Part shown: piece by piece, positions 53,026 through 62,358 of the stretch | Position numbering within the stretch: position 1 is the first letter of the stretch | Layout of the letters: every line of letters begins with the position of its first letter | Assembly: GCA_019217005.1 (NCBI GenBank) | Contig: JAHBNG010000006.1 | Coordinates: 62,001 to 126,000 of the forward strand | DNA length: 64,000 bases | Origin: Chloroflexi bacterium TSY | GTDB lineage: Bacteria > Chloroflexota > Anaerolineae > Caldilineales > Caldilineaceae | Reading direction: 5' to 3' | The notes under the pieces: model-generated | What the model was told of the DNA's origin: nothing | The model's database searches: none | What the model saw: the letters and a program-made list of their open reading frames with translations, nothing else | Translations under genes and position numbers: made by a program

Positions 53026-54526
53026 CTTTACTTTCTGGTAAAAGAAAAGAGATGAGGTGAGAAATGTGACAAAAAGCGGTTAGCAGTTCATCCTAAAGGT
53101 AGAGAACCCAAAAAGGAGGAAGGAATGCTAACCGCGCCAGAAATAACTATAGCAGTACTGATGAATGTATTGCAAGTAACGCCGATGGGAACAAACGTAA
53201 ATGTAATGCGTCTGATGTGGGCAATGCTGAATGGGTCGTTTCTGAAAAGTCGAGGAGCAATCCATAGCGCATTGAAAGAAAGCGGGTTTGAAGATGAGGA
53301 GCTCCGGCGAAGCTGGTGGAGCTTTCGATATGGATCATGGGATATCACAAGTCTGCTGGGGTCGTGGCAAGAAGAAGTGGAAAGGGAATGGGAGGCAAAA
53401 AAGTTAGAAGGGTACCGAGTGAAAAGCATAGATATCACAGGGTTCTGGCGACCGAAGCTGCAAGGGAAAGTGAACCGACTCTATAACTCAACGGCTCGTC
53501 GGGCATTGCCCGCTCATCTTTGGAGTGATGATAAGCTCGGGGGAGATAGGCGGGAAGCGAGTGCCACTGCTCAAGGCAATCATGAGATGCACGGTTGGAA
53601 CAAAGGAAAGTGAGTTTCGGAAAAAGCTGCTGACAGAGACGAAGAAATCACTGGAGTCAGACGAAGTGGCGGTGGTCGATGCCGGGTTTACAATCAGAGA
53701 AATGCTAGAAAGCGGCATAGACCGATTTGTCCTGCGGGAAGCGATTAACTGCACAGTGCGCCGCAATGAGTTCCCCAAACGCAAAGAAAAAAGGCAGACC
53801 ACCTGAATATGGTGATATTGTGCGACCGCTCTCTCGCAGCTATAAGGGAAAGCGACTCGAGGCTACAACTCCGGACTCGTCTGGTCGCTTTCTCTATAGT
53901 GGTCGCCTGATTTGCTATCAAGCATGGCACAATCTCGTCCCCAGAACAACCAAGGTGGATACAGCCAACCGTACCTACTCGATTTACGTCATTCAGGATC
54001 CGGCCTACAACACACCTTTGGTTTTGGCGACCGTTATGACTTTGCAGCCTGAAACCATTTATCTTGTCTACCTGGAACGCTGGCCTGTTGAACATCCCCC
54101 CCCCCTTGGCTTCCAAGCAGATGATTGGCTTACATCGTCAATTTGTTCATGCCGATGAGGCTTGTTTCCGCTTACCTGAACTGGGGCTGCTGGCTGGCAA
54201 TCTTCTTTCCCATTTAGCCGCTTCTCTTCCTCCCATACCGACTGGCTACTGGGATCGAGAGCCTCAATCCACTCCCGGCAGGCTGCGCCGTGTTCTCTCG
54301 AGTGCTCTTTTTCCAACTCCTGACCAACTCGACCCTGACTTTCGGAAAAAGGCCTCGGTTTCACACCATTTCCCTAAAGGCGTTCTCGCTCATCGCCGCC
54401 TCAATGCCGCTGCTTAAACTAGCCGAGCACTATTTTTACATTTTATCCCGTTTTTTCAGGGTGGATTCTTTTTTCCGCCCCTTTCGGTTTGCCCTTTGTC
54501 ACTCAAGCCTTTACCAGAAAGTAAAG
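53026..54526. mobile_element. Insertion sequence IS-B, copy 2 (1501 bp)
   Basis: CTTTACTTTCTGGTAAA inverted ends, TATAA target duplication (53021-53025, 54527-54531). Opposite orientation to copy 1. Nearly identical to it, so both moved recently. Confidence 0.92.
53125..54417 (+). pseudogene. IS-B transposase, copy 2, frameshifted
   Basis: Starts MLTAPEITIAVLMNVLQVTP at 53125. The first frame runs to RRALPAH, where GCGCTC has become GCTC, and is then out of frame; the same message resumes in SSGEIGGKRVPLLKAIMRC. A second break lies at the A-run before GGCAGACCACC (shared with copy 1) and a third at a run of ten C bases at 54095-54104, where copy 1 has six. Not functional as it stands. Confidence 0.82.
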
Positions 54527-54582
54527 TATAAGCAATCTTTATTTACACACTTTGTGGTACACACCCGAAAAAACTGCAAGTT

Positions 54583-54618
54583 AAAAAGCCGTGAGAGCAC
54601 ATTTGCTGATCCACGGCT
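54583..54618 (-). terminator. Second intrinsic terminator
   Basis: On the minus strand AAAGCCGTG ... CACGGCTTTTTAAC: a 7-9 bp stem followed by a T-run. It lies about 35 bp beyond the first terminator and backs it up. Confidence 0.75.
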
Positions 54619-54653
54619 TTCATCGATTCCCGCAAGAAGATTATTGTGGAATT

Positions 54654-54689
54654 AAAAAAGCCGTAGACGGGAAAATGTCGTCTACGGCT
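54654..54689 (-). terminator. Strong intrinsic terminator of the candidate RNA
   Basis: On the minus strand AGCCGTAGACG, a short loop, CGTCTACGGCT and then TTTTTT: an 11-bp stem with a six-T tail. It ends the transcript from the promoter at 54865-54893. Confidence 0.88.
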
Positions 54690-54858
54690 TAACAGGCTAA
54701 ATCAAACTGGGATGTAAAAAATTCCAAATTCTTCGCTGTCAGTAGACGCACTTCTCCCTGGGTAGGCGGGAGTCGTGGTCTTTAAAGAGGTAGGAATTAA
54801 CAGCTAAGTCCGTAATCATGAGATATTTGAAATACCCTGATTGTAGGAAACATTGAAT
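54660..54858 (-). ncRNA. Candidate structured RNA (~200 nt)
   Basis: A short transcription unit with no open frame: promoter TTGACA-17-TATAGT just upstream, two terminators at its end. Inside, three nested pairings are visible: GGUAUUUCAAAU with AUUUGGAAUU, GCUGUUA with UGACAGC, and CUCCC with GGGAG, giving a long rod with internal bulges. That is the outline of 6S RNA, but I cannot confirm the family from sequence alone, and other structured RNAs or a leader are possible. Confidence 0.6.
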
Positions 54859-54864
54859 ACCACA

Positions 54865-54893
54865 ACTATATCAGATCCGTTGGCGCTTGTCAA
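54865..54893 (-). promoter_or_regulatory. Promoter of the candidate RNA
   Basis: TTGACA (54893-54888), a 17-bp spacer, TATAGT (54870-54865) on the minus strand. Close to consensus. Start of transcription expected near 54858. Its only downstream product before the terminators is the RNA. Confidence 0.82.
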
Positions 54894-54935
54894 AGAATTT
54901 TCGTTCGTTTATGTTCTCCAGAAATCAGAATTACC

Positions 54936-55772
54936 TCATTCGGTATCGCTGTGCCAGCAATTGGGCGTGTAGGGTTCCCGTTGGAAAAGCCGTTGGCGCA
55001 ATGGTGTTGCCTGTTCCAGCCAAGAAGTTGGGATCTCTTGGGTATGGCGATGAGGTGGCCCAACTTCTTTGAAAATGTCGATGACAAAGATCCGATATGC
55101 TTGGGGCGAATCGATCGGCTTTGGCGCAACTCCATGGAACATTCGTGCATTCAGATAGACCATGCTTCCTGGGGGCAATTCCAGATGTTGTAGCTCCAAT
55201 TTGCGACCAGCCTGTTCATCGAACTCTCCAGCCAACAGCCTCTCCGCCGTCACGTCTGGGGTCGGCGCAACCCGATGACTGCCAGGGATGACAGAGAGGC
55301 TTCTGTCTCCGCGCGTAAAGCCGTTGGGATAGTAGAGAATCTGGATATACCACTTGTCTCTCTCTGCCAAATTGATGGGATTCTCGTGAAACCAATGGTG
55401 ATGATCCATGTGGAGACGGATTGGTTTCGCACCGCGTTGTGCCAGGTTGAGGGCAGAGTGGCAGAAATGGTAGTCGGTGCCAATAGTGGCTTGAATCAAT
55501 GCCGTTACAAGCGGTGCGTCGATTAGTCGGTCACCCCAATACCCCCGATTGTTCCAGGGCCGAACAAAGTAGGGACGACTGCTCTCTTCCGTAGCGTCTT
55601 CAACATCCTGCTGGTGTAGATATGTACGAACATCATCGAGGTTTAGGATCTCGTCGATGAGGCCAGTACGTGCTTCGTCTGTAAAGATATCGGTTAATGC
55701 CACATATCCGTCTTGATGAAAAGCTTTAAGATGCTCTTCTGTTGGTGCATTCAAGCGAAATAGGGATTCCAT
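54936..55772 (-). CDS. Phytanoyl-CoA dioxygenase (PhyH) family oxygenase
   Basis: Fe(II)/2-oxoglutarate-dependent oxygenase of the PhyH family, about 278 residues; ATG at 55772 with GGAG. Iron ligands: H-x-D in RLHMDHHHWF and the distal histidine in MFHGVAP; the 2-oxoglutarate arginine is likely in AYRIFV. Also LSVIPGSHRVAP. Such enzymes hydroxylate small or lipid-like substrates. No partner gene is close enough to tell the substrate. Confidence 0.87.
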   Translation of the reverse strand: MESLFRLNAPTEEHLKAFHQDGYVALTDIFTDEARTGLIDEILNLDDVRTYLHQQDVEDATEESSRPYFVRPWNNRGYWGDRLIDAPLVTALIQATIGTDYHFCHSALNLAQRGAKPIRLHMDHHHWFHENPINLAERDKWYIQILYYPNGFTRGDRSLSVIPGSHRVAPTPDVTAERLLAGEFDEQAGRKLELQHLELPPGSMVYLNARMFHGVAPKPIDSPQAYRIFVIDIFKEVGPPHRHTQEIPTSWLEQATPLRQRLFQREPYTPNCWHSDTE

Positions 55773-56155
55773 TGTTGATACTCCATTATTGTGACCCATT
55801 GAGTCGACTGATTCGGGAAATTTAAGAGGTAGAAATGTTGGTTTCGCTGGGAACAGAGCCGGTTATATTTTAATTTCTGCTGAGGAGGTCGCCGTTTCGA
55901 AGGTTGCAAATGTGTCACCGTCACGAATTTCTTGTTTTGCTCCAGCAGCATTATTACATACTTACATCTCATGATCAAACGCCTTCTCGTGTCAACCTCC
56001 TGAAATCCGATTGAACCTGATTTCCTTCGCTTCTGTTTGCGGAGTCAACCTCAGCGCACTCAGCGATCCTATCTCATAAGCGAACAGGTGGTCGATCTCT
56101 TAAGGGCAGTGGTATAATCTAGGTAGGATGATGTTTGGATGAGAAAATCTAGAAC
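55773..56155. other. Gene-free stretch with a possible -10 box
   Basis: No gene is supported here. A TATAAT occurs on the plus strand at 56113-56118, in front of the metallophosphoesterase gene, but no good -35 box is present at the right distance. Confidence 0.35.
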
Positions 56156-56160
56156 ATGCT

Positions 56161-56183
56161 TTACACACTTTGTGGTACACACG
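56161..56183. repeat. Lone end of MITE family 5
   Basis: TTACACACTTTGTGGTACAC at 56161 matches the right end at 54542-54560. No partner end is found within 500 bp upstream, so the rest of the element is gone. It lies directly before the metallophosphoesterase start and makes the frame appear 16 codons longer than it is. Confidence 0.55.
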
Positions 56184-56203
56184 AAGAAACGGATGGGAAT
56201 ATT

Positions 56204-56938
56204 GTGCGAATCGCATTGATTTCAGATATTCACGGCAACTTTGTTGCACTAGAGAAAGTCTTGGCAGAATTAGAACAAGAGCCAATTGATCAATATCTCT
56301 GTTTGGGAGATGTTGTCGAGAATGGACCACAGCCTCGTGAGGTGATCGAGAGCATTCGAGCGTTGAACTGTCCGATCGTGATGGGCAATACGGATGAACG
56401 GATCGCCAAAATGGCGGCGGATCCACTAAGTCAGCCAAAGACAAAACCGGCACGCCAAAGAGACCATTGGACGGTCAATCAACTTTCGCCTACAGATCAT
56501 GAATTGATTTGTCAGTTTCGGTCAACGATTCAGTTGTCATTCAGCGAAAATATCACGTTATTGGGCTACCATGGCTCTCCGCGGTCGAATCGTGAGCTGC
56601 TATTTGCTTATACATCCGATGAGGAACTCGAATCAATGTTTGAGGGCCATCGCGCGCGTATATTCGTGGGCGGCCATACACATAGGCCAATGGTGCGCCC
56701 CTTTCGCAATTCGGTGATCGTGAATCCCGGTAGTGTTGGTCTTCCCTATCCTACTCTTCTCTCTGATGGGCGTGAACGTCGTCCACCAAGCGCTGAGTAT
56801 GCGATTCTGACGGTGGATAATGGACAGATTTCGATTGATTTGCGGTCGACGCCCATCGATAGGCAAGCGTTCTTACAAGCATTTATGGATAGCGGGATGC
56901 CGTTTGCCGAGCGATGGGCGGCAGAATGGGAAGCGTGA
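56204..56938 (+). CDS. YfcE-type metallophosphoesterase
   Basis: About 244 residues; GTG at 56204 chosen because it begins VRIALISDIHGN, the normal start of the family, and the bases before it are MITE end. Metal-binding motifs: ISDIHGNFVAL, GDVVENGPQP, GNTDERIA, GYHGSPRSN, VGGHTHRPM. It is a two-metal phosphodiesterase or phosphatase of the YfcE group. One of very few plus-strand genes. Confidence 0.87.
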   Translation: MRIALISDIHGNFVALEKVLAELEQEPIDQYLCLGDVVENGPQPREVIESIRALNCPIVMGNTDERIAKMAADPLSQPKTKPARQRDHWTVNQLSPTDHELICQFRSTIQLSFSENITLLGYHGSPRSNRELLFAYTSDEELESMFEGHRARIFVGGHTHRPMVRPFRNSVIVNPGSVGLPYPTLLSDGRERRPPSAEYAILTVDNGQISIDLRSTPIDRQAFLQAFMDSGMPFAERWAAEWEA

Positions 56939-57051
56939 GGTGGTTCTTGCCAACCCGATCCCCACCCTGTTGCAAATAGCGATGCCAGCCACGTTCGAAA
57001 ATTTCTGGGGAGACGTCAAGGATGTCCGGAATGAGTTCTGACCAGTTTTAG

Positions 57052-57471
57052 CAAAATCTCGTTGCCTCGTCCGAAACAGCGATTCGTGAGTTTTACATTG
57101 CACCAATGATGCTAAAGCTGATGGACGAAACCAAATTTACGTTGGCGATTGAGTATACAGTTGATGTGTCAGATCGCCTGCACGGTGTTGTGGATTATGT
57201 ATTACGCGGGCAACGGTCAGTAGTCGTGATTGAGGCCAAAGAAGCCAATATCGATCGTGGATTTACACAATTGGCAGTGGAAATGATTGCCGTTGCAACT
57301 CGATATGATGAACAACTCGTTTATGGGGCAGTCACCACTGGGCTTCTTTGGCGTTTTGGGTGCTTCGACGGCAGTGAAGTAACCCGAGATACGGATGTGC
57401 ACTTATTGCCGCGAGCCTTGCCGACTGTGGCTGGCTCAATCGTGTCATTGCTTGGTAGAGAGCGAGAGTAG
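57052..57471 (+). pseudogene. PD-(D/E)XK nuclease-like protein, 5' part missing
   Basis: Open from 57052, 139 residues, reading SETAIREFYIAPMMLKLMDE and then TLAIEYTVDVSDRLHGVVDY, VVVIEAKEANIDRGFTQLAV. The D of VVDY and the E-x-K of IEAK match the PD-(D/E)XK core. Similar proteins are longer at the N terminus, so the beginning is lost or lies in another frame of 56939-57051. Related proteins are often restriction-type subunits or their orphans. Confidence 0.55.
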
Positions 57472-57479
57472 TTCATGAT

Positions 57480-58940
57480 TTACTGCTCTTTCAACCAATA
57501 CCCAAACAGCGCACCAAGCATAGCCACACCCGCAACAAACCAAAAGACGCCTTGATAGGCTGCAACGAACGCTACGTTTTCGCCTACTATTGCAGCGGAA
57601 GTGATCGTTACGAGCCGTTGCTGTAATAGGACCCCGCTCAATGCCGTGCCTAAAATTGCCCCTGCGAAACGGATCATGCTATACAGCCCCGCGGCGACGC
57701 CAGTCTGTTCATCGGGAATACCCGACATGGCCGAACGGTGGAGGGGCGCAAGCGAGATGCTCGCACCGATGCTTTGCCATAAGACACCAACGACTACGAG
57801 CATCACCGATGCTTCAGCCGGCAAAAAGCCTAGATAGAGCAGAGCACCACCCTGTAGCAACATGCTTGCGACGACGGGCCAGCGGCTACCCCAGCGATCG
57901 GCAAGTTGTCCACCCAGCCGTAGCATCAAGAAAAGTGGAATCGCGTGAGAAGTGATGACGAGCCCGGTCATCGTTGCATCCAATTGATGTATGTCTACCA
58001 CATAAAGTGCCACCAAGAAGCGGATTGCGTTCATGACAAACATACGAATGCCCGCACAGATCGATGCCAGCGTGAAGTGACTCTGTGCAAATAGTTCGAT
58101 GGGGATGAAGGGACGCGACCGTCGTTTTTCCCACAAAACCAGTGCGCCAAGACAGAGAATGGTCAAAGAAAGTAAGCGCCAATCCCTCATTGCTGCGACG
58201 CCCGTAATCGGTCGACTAGAAACATAAAAAAGGAGTGAGGTTGCTCCCCCACTGAGTAACAAAACACCGCCCCAATCAAAGCGACGTAGAAAGAAATCGC
58301 CCGTGTTTCCAGGTAACTCCGGCACCTCTTTCTGCACCAACCAATAGGCGATTAAGCCAATGACCAGCGTTGGCCAGAAGATGATGCGCCAGCCGACAAA
58401 ATCGATTAATAGTCCACCAACAAAGGGGCCGATAATGCCCGTGAGAGGATAGGCGATATTCCATGTTCCCATGAGTTTGCCACGCTCGGTGGGCGGAAAG
58501 ATCTGGGCGATTGTGGCGAGAGCGAGGGGGGTAAAACCGGCAGAGCCAAAGCCTTGAATCGCCCGACCAGCCATGAGCCAGCCTAGATTTGTGGCAAATC
58601 CCGCAATCAAGGTGCCAGCGAGAAAAAGTGCAACGCCGATCAAGAACAGTCGCCGTTTTCCGAAGGCATCCGCCAACCGTCCATGCAGCGGCATAAACAT
58701 CATGAAGGGCAAAGTGTAGGCTGTCACGATCCAGGCCGCTAAATCAGACTGGATATTGAATTCTGTGCGAATGGTCGGGATCGCCACGTTGAACATGGCT
58801 GAATAGACACCCATCATCATGGCAGGTGCCATCAGGCCCAATAGAATGCGCCAACGGTATTGTGGATTGACCGCAGCATCCACAGTGTCGTCAACTTCTG
58901 GGGCGATTCCCACCGCCCCGAACCTGTCATTTTGAGCCAT
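57480..58940 (-). CDS. MFS drug-type exporter (DHA family)
   Basis: A 486-residue transporter with 12-14 membrane segments. Marks: SDLAAWIVTAYTLPFMMFMP, the loop GRLADAFGKRRLFLIG, GRAIQGFGSAGFTPL, and GTWNIAYPLTGIIGPFVGG (motif C, typical of antiporters). The N terminus (about 30 residues) is cytosolic. Probably proton-driven export of a small toxic compound. Confidence 0.88.
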   Translation of the reverse strand: MAQNDRFGAVGIAPEVDDTVDAAVNPQYRWRILLGLMAPAMMMGVYSAMFNVAIPTIRTEFNIQSDLAAWIVTAYTLPFMMFMPLHGRLADAFGKRRLFLIGVALFLAGTLIAGFATNLGWLMAGRAIQGFGSAGFTPLALATIAQIFPPTERGKLMGTWNIAYPLTGIIGPFVGGLLIDFVGWRIIFWPTLVIGLIAYWLVQKEVPELPGNTGDFFLRRFDWGGVLLLSGGATSLLFYVSSRPITGVAAMRDWRLLSLTILCLGALVLWEKRRSRPFIPIELFAQSHFTLASICAGIRMFVMNAIRFLVALYVVDIHQLDATMTGLVITSHAIPLFLMLRLGGQLADRWGSRWPVVASMLLQGGALLYLGFLPAEASVMLVVVGVLWQSIGASISLAPLHRSAMSGIPDEQTGVAAGLYSMIRFAGAILGTALSGVLLQQRLVTITSAAIVGENVAFVAAYQGVFWFVAGVAMLGALFGYWLKEQ

Positions 58941-59171
58941 CGAATACCCTCAAATTATGACCGATGCAAGAGCAACACCACAAGCCATCAACCAGTGCAT
59001 GAGAAGAGCGAAAGTCCCCACGCTCCAAGACACTCTCACTCTGACTTCCCGACTGAGTCAACCATCACTCAGTGCTGCTTGAAACATGTGATTTTTTCGC
59101 TTTCTCGTACGGATCCGATGACATAGGCAATTCGTTTGTGAGGCTGAACAAACAAGCTGTTTGCTCTACTG

Positions 59172-60014
59172 TTAGATGGCGATCGGACTCAGTGGAATCT
59201 CACCGGCGATATGTTGTTCAACACGATTTGACCCGACAGTTTCCGCATCATAGAGGAAACATTTCACTGTGCGACCATCGGCTTCATAATAGGAGGGTAC
59301 TTTTTCGCGACAAACGTCCATCACGTGGGGACAGCGACCCGCAAACTTGCATCCACTTCGTAGATACTCTTCGCTATCCATCGCAGCAAGATTTGTCTTT
59401 TTCTCCCACACTTTGTCAGGGTCCGCTTGGGGAATGGACTCTTTGAGGTTTTGGGTATAGGGATGAAGAGGGGAGCCAAGGACTTGCTCAACCGGACCTA
59501 ACTCAACGACCCAGCCGCGTAGCATGACGGCAATTCTGTCAGCCGAGTAATAGGCCGTTGCCAGATCATGGGTTATATAGAGAATGCTAACCTTCTGTTC
59601 CTCTTTGAGACGGCGGAACATATTGACGATCGACATACGGAGCGATGCGTCCAACATGGAGACCGGCTCATCCGCAACAATCAGAGATGGACGAGTTAAT
59701 AATGCACGGGCAACGGCAACGCGCTGGGCTTGCCCACCAGAGAGCTCGTTCGGATAGCGGCCTTTGATTTCGGCCAGGGAAAGCCCCACTTCCGTGAGCG
59801 TCCGATTAATATAATCATCAACCTCGCTCCGGCTCGCCATTTTATAATTCTGGACGGTTTCGTATAAATAATGGTCGATGCGCTTGAGCGGACTGAAGGC
59901 AGCAAATGGATCTTGAAAAACAGGCTGCACTTCGGGGTGGTTCATTTTAGGCGGACAATTAGGTTTACATTTTTGCAAAGAGAAAAGATGTTTATATTTT
60001 CTACTTTGAGCCAT
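59172..60014 (-). CDS. OppF/DppF-like ATPase, C-terminal part (split by MITE)
   Basis: C-terminal two-thirds of the second ATPase of the peptide transporter. Native coding begins at [19 protein letters not shown]; the first ~28 residues come from the MITE. Signature [17 protein letters not shown], Walker [17 protein letters not shown]-loop [11 protein letters not shown], and the cysteine-bearing C-terminal end ([15 protein letters not shown]) of oligopeptide-type ATPases. Without the Walker A part at 60046-60402 it cannot hydrolyse ATP. Confidence 0.85.
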   Translation of the reverse strand: MAQSRKYKHLFSLQKCKPNCPPKMNHPEVQPVFQDPFAAFSPLKRIDHYLYETVQNYKMASRSEVDDYINRTLTEVGLSLAEIKGRYPNELSGGQAQRVAVARALLTRPSLIVADEPVSMLDASLRMSIVNMFRRLKEEQKVSILYITHDLATAYYSADRIAVMLRGWVVELGPVEQVLGSPLHPYTQNLKESIPQADPDKVWEKKTNLAAMDSEEYLRSGCKFAGRCPHVMDVCREKVPSYYEADGRTVKCFLYDAETVGSNRVEQHIAGEIPLSPIAI

Positions 60015-60088
60015 GCTCAGGCAGAAAATGACCTCATATAGATTTTTATCTATGTATCAAAAGTGTAAACCTAATTCTGAACCACCCC
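59934..60088. mobile_element. MITE family 2, copy 2, inside oppF-like gene
   Basis: 155 bp, ends as at 43686, with two base changes. Target duplication TGCACTTC (59926-59933, 60089-60096). Removing the element and one duplication joins QEV and QPVFQD of the ATPase in frame. Confidence 0.93.
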
Positions 60089-60402
60089 TGCACTTCTTGA
60101 TAGAACCAAGAACGCTTCTCTTTATTGGTCAACCGGGTAATGTCTCGTCCCTTGTAACGGAGTATGCCTGATGAGACGCGTTCCATGCCCAGAATCATGC
60201 GTGCCAACGTCGTTTTGCCGCTACCGCTTTCCCCCGCAATCGTCAAAATTTCAGGGGTACTTGCATCAATCGAGAAGGTTGCTTCGTCGACGGCACTGAA
60301 TGCCGTTGATGAAAAGCCATGTCGAATGGTAAAGACTTTGGTTAGGTTCTCCGCGGTCAGAAGTTCAGAGTTTGCCTGTTCTGGATTAACGTGCTCCGGC
60401 AT
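60046..60402 (-). CDS. OppF/DppF-like ATPase, N-terminal part
   Basis: Starts [20 protein letters not shown] at ATG 60402, which overlaps the oppD-like stop by 17 bp; a longer frame to 60462 is unlikely. Contains Walker [17 protein letters not shown] and continues to RSWFYQEVQ, where the MITE begins. The residues after EVQ ([13 protein letters not shown]) are MITE-encoded. Confidence 0.82.
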   Translation of the reverse strand: MPEHVNPEQANSELLTAENLTKVFTIRHGFSSTAFSAVDEATFSIDASTPEILTIAGESGSGKTTLARMILGMERVSSGILRYKGRDITRLTNKEKRSWFYQEVQGWFRIRFTLLIHR

Positions 60403-61429
60403 ATTCTTCCTCGCTAGCGCGTTCGCTGATGGCACTCGCCGTGTCGATTCCATCTGCCACAAGATGGCACGCCACGCGGTGACCGGGGAGAAGGTTCATA
60501 ATTTCTGGATCATGGGTGCGGCATTTGTCAACAGCCAGCGGACAACGAGGATGGAACCGACAGCCGTCTGGCGGGTTATCTAGAGCCGGTGGTCGACCAG
60601 GGATACTGACTCGCTCTGTTCGTTCGGCTAGATTGGGCAGAGAGCGAATCAGATATTGAGTATATGGATGTTGTGGATTTTTGAGGATGGTGCGCGTGTC
60701 GGCCTCTTCGACCAGCTTTCCTGCATAGAGGACTGCAATGCGGTCGGCCAGATTGGCGTGAACGCCTAAGTCATGGGTAATGAGGACAACTGTGCTCCCC
60801 TCTTTAATCTGGATCTCTTTCAGAAGTTGAATTACGCCCCGTTGTACGACGACATCCAAGGCCGTTGTCGGCTCGTCTGCAAAAATGAGTTGAGGCCACA
60901 GGATTGTTGCCAGGGCAATGGTCACACGTTGGCGCATACCGCCCGAAAGCTGATGTGGATATGAATTCAACACAGATGCAGGCAGCCCCAGATCGCGCAG
61001 GTAGCCGTGTGTTCTCGCTCTGGATTCTGCCTTGGTGGTTGGCTCATGGGCCGAAATGAAGTCATGAAAAGTGTCTCGAATTCGGCGTACCGGATTCAAG
61101 ACGTGCATTGAGCCTTGCGGAATATAAGAGACTTGCTTCCAGCGAATTCCTCGTTGGCTCTTTGCGTCCATCGCAAGAGCATCACTCTCCATCTCATCGA
61201 AGCGATAAGTCACTGAGCCACCAACGACGGTCAGAGGAGATTGATGAGCGCCGAGTAGCACCTTCAAGAGCGTCGACTTGCCACACCCCGATTCGCCAGC
61301 AATCCCATACACTTCACCTGATCTGATTTGAATCGAAATGTCGTCAACCGCCTTTACCGTGCGCTCAACGCCATAGGCTTTGGTGATGTAATAGGCTTTT
61401 AGATTCTTTGCTTCGACAATATTCGTCAT
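60386..61429 (-). CDS. OppD/DppD-like ATPase
   Basis: A 347-residue peptide/nickel-type ABC ATPase. Walker A GESGCGKSTLL, signature LSGGMRQRVTIALA, Walker B LIFADEPTTALD, and the oligopeptide-family C-terminal end (GCRFHPRCPLAVDKC). Together with the permeases at 61498 and 62446, and the broken partner ATPase, it makes a peptide-type uptake system. It is 68 bp from the permease; the gap has AGCTGACAGC-type intergenic words. Confidence 0.92.
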   Translation of the reverse strand: MTNIVEAKNLKAYYITKAYGVERTVKAVDDISIQIRSGEVYGIAGESGCGKSTLLKVLLGAHQSPLTVVGGSVTYRFDEMESDALAMDAKSQRGIRWKQVSYIPQGSMHVLNPVRRIRDTFHDFISAHEPTTKAESRARTHGYLRDLGLPASVLNSYPHQLSGGMRQRVTIALATILWPQLIFADEPTTALDVVVQRGVIQLLKEIQIKEGSTVVLITHDLGVHANLADRIAVLYAGKLVEEADTRTILKNPQHPYTQYLIRSLPNLAERTERVSIPGRPPALDNPPDGCRFHPRCPLAVDKCRTHDPEIMNLLPGHRVACHLVADGIDTASAISERASEEEYAGAR

Positions 61430-61497
61430 GTCGTTACTTTCTGTATAAGCGAATAGCTATCAGCTGACAGCCATCAGCAAACAATTGCTTACCCGAT

Positions 61498-62358
61498 TTA
61501 CTCCTGCATTTGTAAGCGTGCCAGGCGCGTACGGGGATCGAGATAGACGCCAAGACCGATTGAGACCAGATAGAAGCCAACCACAATGACGACAGACGTC
61601 ACGATGGGTGCGATCAAGACCCAGGTGCGGTTGGTCAAGAGCGCTTGGTAATAGTTGCCCCAGTAGATCATGGTACCAATGCTTTGTGAATTCAGGTCGC
61701 TTAATCCAAGCACGGCGAGCGTTACCTCAAAGCCAATCGCAAACAAAAATCCACTCACCACGTCCGCCATCAAAAATGGGATCAAAAACGGTAGGTGTTC
61801 TTGGGTGATGATTTTGAACGTGTTCATCCCGGCAAAGATACCGGTATGGGTGAATTCACGCTCACGTAAACTCAGAATTTGGGCGCGATACCGTTTAGAG
61901 GGGAAGGCCCAATCGAGGATTCCGAGAAGAACCCCAAGGCTCAAGAGCGTCATTTCGCCGCGCAAAATTGAGGCAATGAGAATCACCAGCGGCAGACGCG
62001 GGATGACAATGATGCTATCGACGATGGATGACGCCACCCGATCAAAGGTACCACCGAGATATCCGGACGTCATGCCGAGCAATACGCCAATGCTGCGCCC
62101 AATCAACACCGCTGTCCCGGCCACAATCAGCGTATTGCGAATGGCAAAGGTAAGCATCCAGAAGACATCCTGCCCGGTTGATGTTGTCCCCAAGAGATAT
62201 TCAGTGGAGGGTGGTTCGTTGCGGGGTACTTCGCGGCGGTCGTCTGGTTCATACGGAGAGACAAAAGAAAGACAGGCCAGAGCGAATACCACAATCAAGA
62301 TGATTGCACCAATGCGAAAGGAAGGACTGAAGCGGAATAAATCACGTATGACAACCAT
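61498..62358 (-). CDS. OppC/DppC-like permease
   Basis: A 286-residue inner-membrane permease with about six spans. Begins with a cytosolic basic stretch then IGAIILIVVFALACLSFVS. Typical segment GTTSTGQDVFWMLTFAIRNT, then GRSIGVLLGMTSGYLGG and an EAA-loop-like HTGIFAGMNTFKIITQEHLP. Pairs with 62446-63444. Confidence 0.9.
   Translation of the reverse strand: MVVIRDLFRFSPSFRIGAIILIVVFALACLSFVSPYEPDDRREVPRNEPPSTEYLLGTTSTGQDVFWMLTFAIRNTLIVAGTAVLIGRSIGVLLGMTSGYLGGTFDRVASSIVDSIIVIPRLPLVILIASILRGEMTLLSLGVLLGILDWAFPSKRYRAQILSLREREFTHTGIFAGMNTFKIITQEHLPFLIPFLMADVVSGFLFAIGFEVTLAVLGLSDLNSQSIGTMIYWGNYYQALLTNRTWVLIAPIVTSVVIVVGFYLVSIGLGVYLDPRTRLARLQMQE

Larger units (their letters stand above)
52896..54557. 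mobile_element. MITE family 5, copy 2, carrying a nested IS-B
   Basis: Left end CCCAAAGTGTGTAAATGG (52896), right end TTTACACACTTTGTGG (54557): the same inverted ends as 48472. The interior outside the IS has AACTCCGTACTTTCG / CGAAAGTACGAAGTT, an inverted repeat pair. IS-B (53026-54526) was inserted within it, so the MITE is older than that IS copy. Confidence 0.6.

Noticed and set aside
55751..55978. A 75-codon minus-strand frame ahead of the PhyH gene
   Set aside because: It overlaps the PhyH start and upstream region, has odd composition and no ribosome site.
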